NCBI RefSeq assembly: GCF_030406405.1 | Contig: NZ_JAUEPL010000028.1 | Span: 1-64,000, forward strand | Length of the DNA stretch: 64,000 nt | DNA from: Streptomyces ficellus | Lineage (GTDB): Bacteria > Actinomycetota > Actinomycetes > Streptomycetales > Streptomycetaceae | Direction: 5' to 3' | Shown: piece by piece, positions 1 through 8,307 of the stretch | Layout of the letters: each line of letters opens with the position of its first letter | How positions within the stretch are numbered: position 1 is the stretch's first letter | The notes under the pieces: model-generated | What the model saw: the letters and a program-made list of their open reading frames with translations, nothing else | The model's database searches: none | What the model was told of the DNA's origin: nothing | Program-made: the position numbers and the translations under genes

Positions 1-165
1 GCGGGCGGTGGCGGCGGCCGCGGGGCCGAGGGCCAGTCCGGCGCCGACGGCGGCGGTGCCCCCGAGCGCCGCGCGCAGCAGTGCGCGGCGGCCACGGGGG
101 GTGGGGGCGGTCGCGGTACGGGACCGGGGACGGTCCGCGCTCAGGTCATCGGGATGCGAGGTCAC
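1..165 (-). CDS. Partial exported protein with Tat-type signal peptide
   Basis: Only the first 55 codons are present; the gene reads leftwards from a GTG at 165 and leaves the window. The N-terminus is rich in Pro, Arg and Ser, then shows a twin-arginine motif (RGRRALLRAA, residues 24-33), a hydrophobic Ala/Gly/Leu stretch and an Ala-rich end (GPAAAATA) that looks like a signal-peptidase region. This is the shape of a Streptomyces Tat-secreted protein. The mature part is outside the window, so its function cannot be named. The gene diverges from the phosphatase gene at 346 and shares about 180 bp of upstream DNA with it. Confidence 0.6.
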   Translation of the reverse strand, partial: MTSHPDDLSADRPRSRTATAPTPRGRRALLRAALGGTAAVGAGLALGPAAAATAR

Positions 166-345
166 ACCGCGAAACGTACGCTCGGATGCCCGCCGTACTG
201 TTCGAATTTGATCGCTGTTGGCCCACCTTTGGGCGAACCGTGGGTTCCCCGCCCCGTACGGCCTCGCCGGAAGCGGCGCGTGCTCGTCCGGTGACGGGCG
301 GTCACTCATGGTCGCCGTGGTGCGTACGGTGTTAGAAAGGGGAAC

Positions 346-3084
346 GTGGTCCACTTCTTCGACCGATTCCGTGGTGCCTCGGTTCGGTCACTGGCCGACC
401 GGCGTCCACGGAGCGTCGCGGGACAGGTCTTCGTCCTGCAGGTGGCGCTCGTGGTGTTGCTGGTGCTGGGAGCGGTCCTGGCACTGGTCCTCCAGTCACG
501 CAGCGACGGCGACCGGGAAGCGCGCAACCGCTCCATCGCGGTGGCGGAGTCCTTCGCGAACTCCCCGGGCATGGCGCAGGCGCTGACGTCACCCGATCCC
601 TCCAAGGTGCTCCAGCCGCTCACCGAGACGGCCCGCGTGAGGGCCGGTGTCGACTTCATCGTGGTGATGAACACCCACGGCATCCGCTACACGCACCCCC
701 AGCCGGAGCGGATCGGAGGGCGCTTCGTCGGCACCATCGAGCCGAGCCTGGCGGGCCGCGTCCACACCGAGAGCGTCGACGGTCCCCTCGGCGAGGAGGT
801 CCAGGCCGTGGTCCCGGTCAGGAGCGCCGACGGGAAGGTCATGGCCCTGGTCTCGGCCGGCCTGAAGGTCAAGAACGTGACCGGCGTCGTCAACCGGCAA
901 CTGCCCGTCATCCTCGCCACCAGCGCGGCGGGCCTCGCCGTGGCCACCGCGGGCACCGCCCTGGTCGCCCGGCGGCTGCGACGCCAGACCCACGGACTGG
1001 GCCCCACCGAGATGACCCGGGTGTACGAACACCACGACGCCGTCCTGCACGCCGTGCGCGAGGGCGTCGTCATCGTCGGCGGCGACGGCAGGCTCCTGCT
1101 CGCCAACGACGAGGCCAAACGGCTCCTGCAACTGCCACCGGACGCCGAGGGCCGCAGCGTCAAGGACCTGCCCGGGCTCGACCCCGGCATGGCCGAGCTG
1201 CTGTGCTCCGGCCGCGTGGCCACCGACGAGGTCGTCCCCGCCGGCGACCGGCTGCTCGCCGTCAACCAGCGCCACACCGACCGGCACGGCGGCCCGCCCG
1301 GAACCGTCGCCACCATCCGCGACACCACCGAGCTCCGCTCCCTCACCGGCCGGGCGGAGGGCGCCCGCAGACGGCTCAACCTGCTGTACGACGCGGGCGT
1401 CGGCATCGGCACCACCCTCGACGTCGTCCGCACCGCCGAGGAACTGGCCGAGGTCACCGTCCAGCGCTTCGCCGACTTCGTCACCGTCGACCTCGCCGAC
1501 CCCGTCCTGAGCGGCGAGGAACCCTCGGGGACGTCGGCGGACATGCGCCGTACCGCCGTCAGCGGCATTCGCGACGACCACCCGCTCTACCCGCGCGGCA
1601 GGATGATCGGCTTCGTACCCTCCACGCCCCAGGCGCGCGGCTTCGGCACCGGCCGCGCCGAGCTCGTCCCCGACCTGTCCCGCGCACCCGGCTGGTCGGC
1701 CCAGGACCCCGAGCGGGCCGCCCGGATCGTGGAGTACGGCATCCACTCGCTGATCGCCGTGCCCCTCAAGGCCAGGGGCGTCGTCCTCGGCGTCGCCAAC
1801 TTCTGGCGCTCGCAGAAGCCCGAGCCGTTCGAGGAGGAGGACCTCGCGCTCGCCGAGGAGCTGGTCGCCCGCGCCGCCGTCTGCATCGACAACGCCCGCC
1901 GCTACACCCGCGAACACGCCATGGCCGTCACCCTCCAGCGCAGCCTGCTGCCGCGCGCCCTGCCCGAACAGAGCGCCCTGGAGGTGGCCCACCGCTACCT
2001 GCCCGCCCAGTCGGGAGTCGGCGGCGACTGGTTCGACGTCATCCCCCTGCCGGGCAGCCGGGTCGCGCTCGTCGTCGGCGACGTCGTCGGCCACGGGCTG
2101 CACGCCGCCGCCGCGATGGGCCGGCTGCGTACCGCCGTGCACAACTTCTCCACCCTCGACCTGCCCCCCGACGAACTCCTCGGCCGCCTCGACGACCTCG
2201 TCGGCCGCATCGACCAGGACGAGGACGACTCCGACACGATCGCCGGAATGACCGGCGCCACCTGCCTGTACGCGGTGTACGACCCGGTGTCCCGCCGCTG
2301 CGCCCTGGCCCGGGCCGGCCACCCGCTGCCCGCACTCGTCCACCCCGACGGCAAGGTGGAGTTCCCCGACCTGCCGGCCGGACCGCCGCTCGGACTGGGC
2401 GGCATACCCTTCGAGAGCGCCGAACTGGAACTCGCCGAGGGAAGCCGGCTCGTGTTCTACACCGACGGGCTGGTCGAGGACCGCACCCGGGACATCGACG
2501 TCGGCCTCGAACTGCTGCGCGACGCGCTGGCCCACCCGGACCAGAGCCCCGAGGAGAGCTGCCGCACCGTCCTCGAAGCGCTGCTGCCCGCCCACCCCAC
2601 GGACGACGTGGCACTCCTCGTGGCCCGCACCCGCGCCCTCGACGACGACCGCGTCGCCGACTGGGAGGTCCCCTTCCACCCCGAAGCCGTCGCGGGCATA
2701 CGCTCCGCCGCCGTACGCCAACTGGAGCAGTGGGGCCTGGACGACCTGTCGTTCGCCGCCGAACTGATCCTCAGCGAGCTGATCACCAACGCCATCCGCT
2801 ACGGCGCCGCCCCCGTGCGCGTCCGCCTGCTGTACGACCGCGGCGTGACCTGCGAGGTCGCCGACCACAGCAGCACCTCGCCCCACCTGCGGTACGCCGC
2901 GACCACGGACGAGGGCGGCCGCGGCCTGTTCCTCGTCGCCCAGCTGGCCGAACGCTGGGGCACCCGGTACACCGCCCAGGGCAAGGTCATCTGGGCCGAA
3001 CTCCCCCTTCCCGGCGCCGGTTCGCCGGCGGCGGGCGGCGCCGGCACCCTGCCCTTCGACGTCTTCGACGAGGAGCTCCTGTGA
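346..3084 (+). CDS. DcuS/CitA-like sensor fused to SpoIIE (PP2C) phosphatase and HATPase domain
   Basis: A 912-aa membrane-anchored RsbU-type Ser/Thr phosphatase. Order of parts: membrane segment (about residues 26-50), extracytoplasmic sensor resembling the sCache domain of DcuS/CitA kinases (about 55-185), second membrane segment (about 187-208), PAS (about 225-330), GAF (about 350-525), PP2C with GGDWFDV, VVGDVVGHG and FYTDGLVE (about 545-760), and a C-terminal RsbW-like HATPase (ELITNAIRYG, EGGRGLFLVAQ). Such proteins set the phosphorylation of anti-anti-sigma factors in partner-switching pathways; the sensor suggests a small-ligand or carboxylate cue, which is inference. The GTG start has GAAAGGGG just upstream. 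The stop overlaps the GTG proposed for the next gene. Confidence 0.9.
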   Translation: MVHFFDRFRGASVRSLADRRPRSVAGQVFVLQVALVVLLVLGAVLALVLQSRSDGDREARNRSIAVAESFANSPGMAQALTSPDPSKVLQPLTETARVRAGVDFIVVMNTHGIRYTHPQPERIGGRFVGTIEPSLAGRVHTESVDGPLGEEVQAVVPVRSADGKVMALVSAGLKVKNVTGVVNRQLPVILATSAAGLAVATAGTALVARRLRRQTHGLGPTEMTRVYEHHDAVLHAVREGVVIVGGDGRLLLANDEAKRLLQLPPDAEGRSVKDLPGLDPGMAELLCSGRVATDEVVPAGDRLLAVNQRHTDRHGGPPGTVATIRDTTELRSLTGRAEGARRRLNLLYDAGVGIGTTLDVVRTAEELAEVTVQRFADFVTVDLADPVLSGEEPSGTSADMRRTAVSGIRDDHPLYPRGRMIGFVPSTPQARGFGTGRAELVPDLSRAPGWSAQDPERAARIVEYGIHSLIAVPLKARGVVLGVANFWRSQKPEPFEEEDLALAEELVARAAVCIDNARRYTREHAMAVTLQRSLLPRALPEQSALEVAHRYLPAQSGVGGDWFDVIPLPGSRVALVVGDVVGHGLHAAAAMGRLRTAVHNFSTLDLPPDELLGRLDDLVGRIDQDEDDSDTIAGMTGATCLYAVYDPVSRRCALARAGHPLPALVHPDGKVEFPDLPAGPPLGLGGIPFESAELELAEGSRLVFYTDGLVEDRTRDIDVGLELLRDALAHPDQSPEESCRTVLEALLPAHPTDDVALLVARTRALDDDRVADWEVPFHPEAVAGIRSAAVRQLEQWGLDDLSFAAELILSELITNAIRYGAAPVRVRLLYDRGVTCEVADHSSTSPHLRYAATTDEGGRGLFLVAQLAERWGTRYTAQGKVIWAELPLPGAGSPAAGGAGTLPFDVFDEELL

Positions 3085-3854
3085 CCACGCCCGGCACGCC
3101 GGCCGGGCCGATACGCTCAGCGGCCATGTTCACCCCCAACGGCCCCACCCTGCGCGAACTCGCCGTCCAGGCGCTCTCCTCCACCGAGCGCGGATACGAC
3201 CTGCTCGCCCCGACATTCGACCTCACCCCCTACCGCACCTCCGACCGCCTGCTGGACGCCGTCACCGACGCGCTGCGCCCGCTCGGGCCGTTCCGCTCGG
3301 GCCTCGACGTGTGCTGCGGCACCGGAGCCGGGGCGCGGGTGCTGCGGGAGGTGTGCCATGAGCGGGTGACCGGCGTCGACTTCAGCGCCGGCATGCTCGC
3401 CGAGGCCCGCACCGCGCACGCCGGGGCGCCGGGCGGGCCGGAGCTCCACTGGGTACGGGCCGACGCCCGCGCCCTGCCGTTCCGCTCCGCCTTCGACCTG
3501 GCCGTCAGCTTCGGCGCGTTCGGGCACTTCCTGCCTCAGGAGCGGCCCCGCCTGTTCGCCGAGGTGTACCAGGCGCTGCGGCCCGGCGGCCGGTTCGTCT
3601 TCCCCGTCGTGGCGCCACCGCGGGTCGGCTCCCCGGCGTACTGGCAGCTGTGGGCGTTCGACGCGGCGATGCGGCTGCGCAACCTGCTGTGGCGGCCGCG
3701 GTTCATCATGTACTACCGCACGTTCCGGCTCCCCGACGTGGTCCAGGACCTCTCCCGTACCGGCTTCACCGTGGAGCTGACCGCCCTGGAGGCGCTCGGC
3801 CGGCGGCCCGACGGGTCACCCCGCTGCCGTCTGGTGACGGCCCTGCGGAACTGA
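3081..3854 (+). CDS. Class I SAM-dependent methyltransferase
   Basis: A soluble methyltransferase of about 257 residues. The SAM-binding motif I is LDVCCGTGAGARVL, followed by the acidic residue of motif II in VTGVDFSAGML and the ADARALPF segment of motif III. The C-terminal half carries Rossmann-fold strands but nothing that tells the substrate. I prefer the GTG at 3081: it overlaps the upstream stop as GTGA and has GAGGAG at a good distance. An ATG at 3126 is possible but lacks a ribosome binding site. Coupling to a stress-type phosphatase is seen; a functional link is not known. Confidence 0.8.
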   Translation: MTTPGTPAGPIRSAAMFTPNGPTLRELAVQALSSTERGYDLLAPTFDLTPYRTSDRLLDAVTDALRPLGPFRSGLDVCCGTGAGARVLREVCHERVTGVDFSAGMLAEARTAHAGAPGGPELHWVRADARALPFRSAFDLAVSFGAFGHFLPQERPRLFAEVYQALRPGGRFVFPVVAPPRVGSPAYWQLWAFDAAMRLRNLLWRPRFIMYYRTFRLPDVVQDLSRTGFTVELTALEALGRRPDGSPRCRLVTALRN

Positions 3855-3864
3855 CCCCGGCCGC

Positions 3865-3880
3865 GTGGCGCTTGCGCCAC
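3865..3880 (+). terminator. Short GC hairpin after methyltransferase
   Basis: GTGGCGC and GCGCCAC are perfect complements separated by two bases, 10 bp after the methyltransferase stop. There is no T-run, as is usual for Streptomyces terminators. The tiny loop makes the real stem shorter, so this is a modest candidate. Confidence 0.35.
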
Positions 3881-4038
3881 TTGGGCGACGACCGGTTGCG
3901 AGGGCCCGTCACTGCCGGTCTCGTGGAAGCCGAGTCCGCGATCCGGCGAATCCGGTCCGGTGGCCGGACAACGGCACCGCCCGGATTCACCTCTTCGGTG
4001 TCGTACCAGTGGCTTTCCCGAGAGGCAGTGAAGACGAC

Positions 4039-5547
4039 ATGGCCGTCGGCGCATCGCGTGTCACCGTCCCGCCGGACCCGGAGCCGGGCTCCGGGCCGGG
4101 GCGCGAGAAGGGCGGCGGTGACCCGCGCGGGTCATGGCGGACCGCCTGGCCGCTCGCGCTCTGCCTGCTGCCGCTCTGCCTGCTCGCGGCGGCGTCCTAC
4201 CTCGGCCGCTACGTCCGCCCCAGCGCCGACGAGTGGTGCTTCCTGCCCGTCGTCCGCGACCAGGGCATCTGGGGCCTGGTCGGCAAGTTCTACGCCACCG
4301 ACAACGGGCGGCTCGGCAACGGCCTGCTCGTCGGGCTGTACGCCAAGTTCCCCGTCGCCGGCCACCAGTGGTACGCCCCGATCAGCGGCGTCCTCATGCT
4401 CGGACTGCTGTGGGCGCTCACCGCGCTGCTGCTGCGCAGAGCGGGCCAGGGCGTGCCGCGCGGGGTCCCGCTGCTGGTGGCGTCCATGATCACGGCCGTG
4501 TTCCTGTTCGCCACGACCAACACGTACAAGACGTTCTTCTGGCCCGCCGCGTCCGTCTCGCACACCCTCGCCCCGGTGCTGGCCTGCGCGGCGGCGATCC
4601 CACTGCTGCGGGGCCACGGCCGGCGGGGCAGGATCGCGGCGCTCGCCGTCGTCTTCGTCATGGGTGTCTTCATGGGGACGCTCTCCGAAGAGGCGTCCGT
4701 CGTCGCCCTGGTGGTCCTGTCGGCCATCGTCCTGGTCACCCCGTGGGTCTTCACCGAACGCGTCCGGGCCTTCGCCCGCGGCTGGTCGCTGACCGGCATG
4801 GCCGGTGTCGGCATCGGCACGATCCTGCTGATGACGTCACCCGGTTCGCGCAACCGGCGCGAGCGGTTCGGCGCCGAGACCGCGTCCATGTTCGCCCCCG
4901 AGTCCCTGATCGCCTCCCTGCGCGGCTACCTGCGCATCCTGGAGACGATCCTGACGACCTGGCAGTACGCGGGCGCCGTCGCCGCCGGACTCGTCCTGGG
5001 CCTGCTGGCCCACGGCAGGGCGGCCAGGCACCCGGTCCTGCTGCCGTGCCGGCCCCTGCTGCTGACCGGCGTCGGCGCGCTGGCCTTCCTGGTCTCCGGC
5101 TACCTGTGCACCGTCATCACCTACCCGGTCTTCGGCCCCCGCGTGGTGAGCGCGGGCCGGACGTGGAACGACTACCTGCTGCTGTACGTGCTGCTGCTGG
5201 TGGGCGCCGGTGCCTTCGCGGGGCGCGCCCTGCGGATGCGCGGGGTGCGCACCGGGCTGCCGGCCGCGCTCGCGGGCGCGGTGTGCGCGGTGACCGTCCT
5301 CAGCCTGGTGCCCCCGCTGTACGACCTGGGCCACGACATGCGCGTACGGGCGCAGAAGTGGGACCGCCAGGACCGGTGGCTGCGGGAGCGGGCGGCCGAG
5401 GGGGCGAAGGTGCTGCCGTACACCCCGGTGTCGGTGCGCGGGATGCTGGAGCCGTTCAGCGCCAACGGCACCCGGCCCTGGCCCGCCAAGTGCGTCGCCG
5501 CCTACTACCACCTGGACAAGGTCACTCGCGGGACGCGCCTTCCCTGA
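4039..5547 (+). CDS. Multi-pass membrane protein, DUF6056-like (candidate GT-C glycosyltransferase)
   Basis: A 502-aa protein with a hydrophilic N-terminus of about 35 residues followed by roughly ten hydrophobic segments. Just after the first segment is the motif RPSADEWCF, an acidic pair in the first external loop, which is the position of the catalytic Asp in GT-C fold glycosyltransferases; this region matches my memory of DUF6056 proteins. It converges on GtrB- and GtrA-like genes, the usual partners of GtrII/GtrC transferases, and its end overlaps gtrA by 26 bp. I infer transfer of a sugar from a polyprenyl carrier outside the membrane. The ATG at 4039 follows a weak site (GAGGCAG). Confidence 0.65.
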   Translation: MAVGASRVTVPPDPEPGSGPGREKGGGDPRGSWRTAWPLALCLLPLCLLAAASYLGRYVRPSADEWCFLPVVRDQGIWGLVGKFYATDNGRLGNGLLVGLYAKFPVAGHQWYAPISGVLMLGLLWALTALLLRRAGQGVPRGVPLLVASMITAVFLFATTNTYKTFFWPAASVSHTLAPVLACAAAIPLLRGHGRRGRIAALAVVFVMGVFMGTLSEEASVVALVVLSAIVLVTPWVFTERVRAFARGWSLTGMAGVGIGTILLMTSPGSRNRRERFGAETASMFAPESLIASLRGYLRILETILTTWQYAGAVAAGLVLGLLAHGRAARHPVLLPCRPLLLTGVGALAFLVSGYLCTVITYPVFGPRVVSAGRTWNDYLLLYVLLLVGAGAFAGRALRMRGVRTGLPAALAGAVCAVTVLSLVPPLYDLGHDMRVRAQKWDRQDRWLRERAAEGAKVLPYTPVSVRGMLEPFSANGTRPWPAKCVAAYYHLDKVTRGTRLP

Positions 5548-5971
5548 CCCGGTCCTCGGGCGGCCGCCGCGACGCGGAACGGCGACGTGTGGCGGCCGCC
5601 CCGGAGGTGATGGCCCAGCGGGCCAGCAGGAACGACAGGGGCGTGACGAGCAGACCGGCGGCGATGGCCGCGAGGTTCTCGTCCATGCCCAGCCGGCTGA
5701 CGGCGAGGTGGAGCAGGATGCCGCTGCCGACGACATTGGCGGCCCCCGACAGCGGATAGCGGGCGAAGGCCCGCCATGTGGGCCTGGTGCGGACGGTGAC
5801 GTACGAGTTGAGCAGGAACGATCCGACGACACTGACCGCGTACCCCACGACGTGGGCGGCCAGGTACGGCAGCCAGATGTTCAGCGTGGCGTACACGCCG
5901 AAGTAGACGGCGGTGTTGGCCAGCCCGATGAGGCAGAACAGGACGAACTGGCGCAGGACGGCGGCTCTCAC
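5522..5971 (-). CDS. GtrA family membrane protein (putative lipid-linked sugar flippase)
   Basis: A 149-aa protein with four hydrophobic segments, starting VRAAVLRQFVLFCLIGLANT, which is the typical opening of GtrA proteins. GtrA members are thought to move polyprenyl-phosphate-linked sugars across the membrane. The C-terminus is a short Arg-rich tail. The GTG start overlaps the TGA of the GtrB-like gene as GTGA, so the two are translationally coupled. The 3' end overlaps the convergent GT-C candidate. Confidence 0.85.
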   Translation of the reverse strand: MRAAVLRQFVLFCLIGLANTAVYFGVYATLNIWLPYLAAHVVGYAVSVVGSFLLNSYVTVRTRPTWRAFARYPLSGAANVVGSGILLHLAVSRLGMDENLAAIAAGLLVTPLSFLLARWAITSGAAATRRRSASRRPPEDRVREGASRE

Positions 5972-6960
5972 GGCTTCGGCCGCGTCCGTCCCGCGGCCTC
6001 CAGGGGGGCGTCGCCGTCCGGGGGTCGGCGGACGGCCGCGGACCGCTCGGTCTCCCGCACCACGTAGTGCGGGCGGCGTTTCGCCTCGTGGTAGATGCGG
6101 CCCACGTACTCCCCGATGACGCCGAGGGTGGCGAGCTGGATGCCGCTGAGGCCCACGATGGCCGTGATGAGGGTGGCGTAACCCGGGGTGTCGACGCCGT
6201 CCAGGAGGGCGTTGGCGATGATCCACAGCGCGTAGACGAGCGCGGACAGGAACAGCCACAGGCCGGTGTGGATCGCCAGGCGCAGGGGGCGGCTGTTGAA
6301 CGACAGCAGCCCGTCGATGCCGTAGTTGAGCAGCCGCCGGCCGCCCCACTTCGACCGCCCGGCGGCCCGCTCGACGTTCTCGTAACGGAAGCTGACGGTG
6401 TCGAACCCGATCCAGGAGAACAGCCCCTTGGAGAAACGATTGCTCTCCGGCAGGGACAGCAGGGAGTCGACCGCGCGGCGCGACAGGAGCCGGAAGTCGC
6501 CCGCCCCGTCGATGATCTCGACGTCCATGAAGCGGCGTACCAGGCGGTAGTAGACGCGGCTGAGCGCGGTCCGTACGGCCCCCTCGCCCGTACGGTCCCG
6601 CTGGGCGACCACCTGGTCGTAGCCGTGCCGGTGCAGCTCAAGCATGCGGGGGAGGAGCCCGGGCGGATGCTGGAGGTCGGCGTCCATGAGGGCGACCACC
6701 GAGCCCCGGGACATGCGCATCCCGGCGAGCAGGGCGGACTCCTTGCCGAAGTTCCGGCTGAAGGAGGTGTACCGCACGCGCCGGTCGGCCGCCGCGAGCG
6801 CCCGCAGCCGGTCCAGGGTCCGGTCACCGCTGCCGTCGTCGACGTAGCAGACCTCGAACGTCACCCCGGCCGGTTCGAGGGCGGCGATCAGAGCGGCGTG
6901 AAAGGCGTCGATCACCTCGCTCTCGTCGTAGCACGGGACGACGACCGACATATGGACCAT
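5968..6960 (-). CDS. GtrB/DPM1-like polyprenyl-phosphate glycosyltransferase (GT2)
   Basis: A 330-aa family 2 glycosyltransferase that should load a sugar onto polyprenyl phosphate. Seen are the GT2 opening SVVVPCYDES, the metal-binding motif ALMDADLQHPP, the ADFRLLSR stretch typical of DPM1/GtrB enzymes, and two C-terminal membrane segments (about 235-260 and 270-295). A charged tail follows. The ATG at 6960 is chosen because GGAG lies about 10 bp upstream; a second ATG at 6951 is possible. With GtrA and the convergent membrane protein it forms a three-part glucosylation-type system. Confidence 0.88.
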   Translation of the reverse strand: MVHMSVVVPCYDESEVIDAFHAALIAALEPAGVTFEVCYVDDGSGDRTLDRLRALAAADRRVRYTSFSRNFGKESALLAGMRMSRGSVVALMDADLQHPPGLLPRMLELHRHGYDQVVAQRDRTGEGAVRTALSRVYYRLVRRFMDVEIIDGAGDFRLLSRRAVDSLLSLPESNRFSKGLFSWIGFDTVSFRYENVERAAGRSKWGGRRLLNYGIDGLLSFNSRPLRLAIHTGLWLFLSALVYALWIIANALLDGVDTPGYATLITAIVGLSGIQLATLGVIGEYVGRIYHEAKRRPHYVVRETERSAAVRRPPDGDAPLEAAGRTRPKP

Positions 6961-7270
6961 GGGCTGTTCACTCCATGCACTGGTGTGCGGGGCGGGGGCC
7001 GGACGGACGGGGCCGCCGCATAGGGAGGATGGCCATGGGGCCACCGGGGTTGCCTGCACGAGGCAACGGGCTCGGGCGCGGCTGCGCTTGACGCGCCGGC
7101 TGCGCGTGGCGCGTCGGTTCCAGTGGAGCGCGGTGGCGGGCGCTCCACAGCCCCACGCCGTCCACTCGGGTGAACGGCGGGCATGCGTCCGCCCCGTCAC
7201 CGGGGTCGGGAACGGGGCGGAGTGGCGTGGCGTCGGCGAGGTTCAGGACTCCTTGTTCAGGACTCCTTGT
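6961..7270. other. 310-bp intergenic region between gtrB-like and DUF2795 genes
   Basis: No convincing gene. It holds the upstream region of the GtrB-like gene, a hairpin GTTGCC/GGCAAC with a 7-nt loop (7049-7067) and the tandem repeat that runs into the DUF2795 stop. An 18-codon rightward reading frame near 7035 has GGGAGG before it but no other support. Confidence 0.5.
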
Positions 7271-7282
7271 TCAGGACTCCTT
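7241..7282. repeat. 14-bp tandem repeat, three copies, spanning a stop codon
   Basis: Three perfect copies of GTTCAGGACTCCTT lie head to tail. The third copy contains the TGA (7271-7273) of the DUF2795 gene; the other two carry on downstream of it. On the minus strand each unit repeats the last codons plus stop, so copy-number change leaves the protein unaltered. Confidence 0.95.
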
Positions 7283-7462
7283 GCCGACCTCCTTGTTGAC
7301 GGCGGCCGGCGAGTCGTACTGCTTGTTGGGGAGGGCGTCGAGGGCCTTCATGATCTCCTCGCCGGCCTTGTGCTTCGACGCCTGTTGGACGATCTCCTCC
7401 TTCGAAGCGGGGTAGTTCACGCCTCCGAGGGCCTTCTGCATTTCGATGGGGTTCACAGCCAT
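7271..7462 (-). CDS. DUF2795 domain protein
   Basis: A 63-aa protein that is almost entirely one DUF2795 domain: ALGGVNYPASKEEIVQQA, then ALDALPNKQYDSPAAVNKEV. These small proteins are common in actinobacteria and are often read as stress-related or DNA-associated, but their role is not established. The ATG at 7462 has no clear ribosome binding site, and GGGTACCC lies only about 10 bp upstream. The C-terminal codons are part of a 14-bp tandem repeat. Confidence 0.85.
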   Translation of the reverse strand: MAVNPIEMQKALGGVNYPASKEEIVQQASKHKAGEEIMKALDALPNKQYDSPAAVNKEVGKES

Positions 7463-7737
7463 GCGCGATGGGTACCCGCGCCGCCGGAACCGGTACCGGG
7501 GCCACAGTCCATGTCACGACAATGGAGCAAAGTCAGCTTGTGTCCCCACGCAGCGCGAATCCGTCACAGTTGCATCACAATGTCGTGTGAGGACCGGAAA
7601 GCGCGGGCACATCCATGTGCGGGAGGGCGACCCGGTTCGGGGGCCGGTGCACCGCCCGGCCTCGGGGAGGCCGGCCTTCAGCGGGCATCGGCGTCCCTCT
7701 CTCCTTGCTTCGTGGCGTGGGAAAGGCAGGTACGTTC

Positions 7738-8010
7738 ATGCTGTTGGCGCATCCCGCAGTGCTTCGTGAGCTCGTAGCCCGTTACGAATCCCTGTGCACC
7801 GCCTCCCAGGAGCTGGCCCTCGCGCCCGACCTGAAACGACGGCTCGACGATGTCACGTACACGCTCTGCGTGACCACCGGAACGCGGCACCTGGACCAAG
7901 CGCTGGCCGCCGCACGCGCGAGGCTGGCCGCCGCGTCCGCCGCCACGACCACGTCCACGCCCTCGTGCTCGCCCGCGGTGACTGCCGCGGCGACCGTCAA
8001 CGGCACCTGA
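7738..8010 (+). CDS. DUF5133 domain protein
   Basis: A 90-aa protein starting MLLAHPAVLRELVARYES and containing RRLDDVTYTLCVTTGTR, which is how I remember the Streptomyces DUF5133 family. The C-terminus is a low-complexity Thr/Ala/Ser tail. Its function is unknown. The ATG at 7738 has GAAAGGCAGG upstream, and family members begin MLL, so the start is fairly safe. A strong hairpin follows the stop. Confidence 0.8.
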   Translation: MLLAHPAVLRELVARYESLCTASQELALAPDLKRRLDDVTYTLCVTTGTRHLDQALAAARARLAAASAATTTSTPSCSPAVTAAATVNGT

Positions 8011-8022
8011 CACCAAGGGATT

Positions 8023-8056
8023 TCGGCGGCCCCGGCCCAGGGGTTGACCGGGGCCG
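8023..8056 (+). terminator. Hairpin terminator after DUF5133 gene
   Basis: GGCGGCCCCGG pairs perfectly with CCGGGGCCGCC around a 12-nt loop, starting 12 bp after the stop. The stem is long and GC-only, without a T-run. Confidence 0.75.
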
Positions 8057-8204
8057 CCACGGGTGTCCGCGAGCAGCGGAGCGCCCGGCCGGAACACCAC
8101 GGGCGGCGCGAGGAGGGAGCGCCGCCACGGAGTGTTCTGCTCGTTCCCCGGAAGGGGGGCTCGACGGGGGTGTGCCCGGCGCGTTTCCACCGGGTATGGA
8201 GGAA

Positions 8205-8259
8205 GTAAATATATTTACCGTCCAGTAGGCAAGCGCATGAAAAAATTCATGCCTGCTTG
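8205..8259. repeat. AT-rich palindrome and hairpin pair
   Basis: GTAAATATATTTAC (8205-8218) is a perfect 14-bp palindrome. Twelve bases on, GCATGAA-AAAA-TTCATGC (8235-8252) forms a second inverted repeat, extended by CAAGC/GCTTG arms (8230-8234, 8255-8259). The island is strikingly AT-rich for this genome and sits between the convergent DUF5133 and RpiR genes. It could be a protein-binding site or part of a terminator. Confidence 0.8.
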
Positions 8260-8307
8260 ACCGTGGGTATGGCCGGAAATGCCCTTGCGTGGGGGCTTGT
8301 TCCGTGC

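Noticed and set aside
589..2886. A 765-codon open frame antisense to the first SpoIIE gene, and similar long antisense frames elsewhere (for example 10514-12868 and 23562-25739)
   Set aside because: High GC keeps unused frames open. Their products are low-complexity and have no domains, while the opposite strand encodes full families.
7035..7092. An 18-20-codon frame with GGGAGG upstream
   Set aside because: The sequence is low in complexity and there is no conservation or context support.
8215..8250. An 11-codon leftward frame (MNFFMRLPTGR) with TAA stop
   Set aside because: It is formed by the AT-rich palindromes, has no ribosome binding site and leads nowhere.
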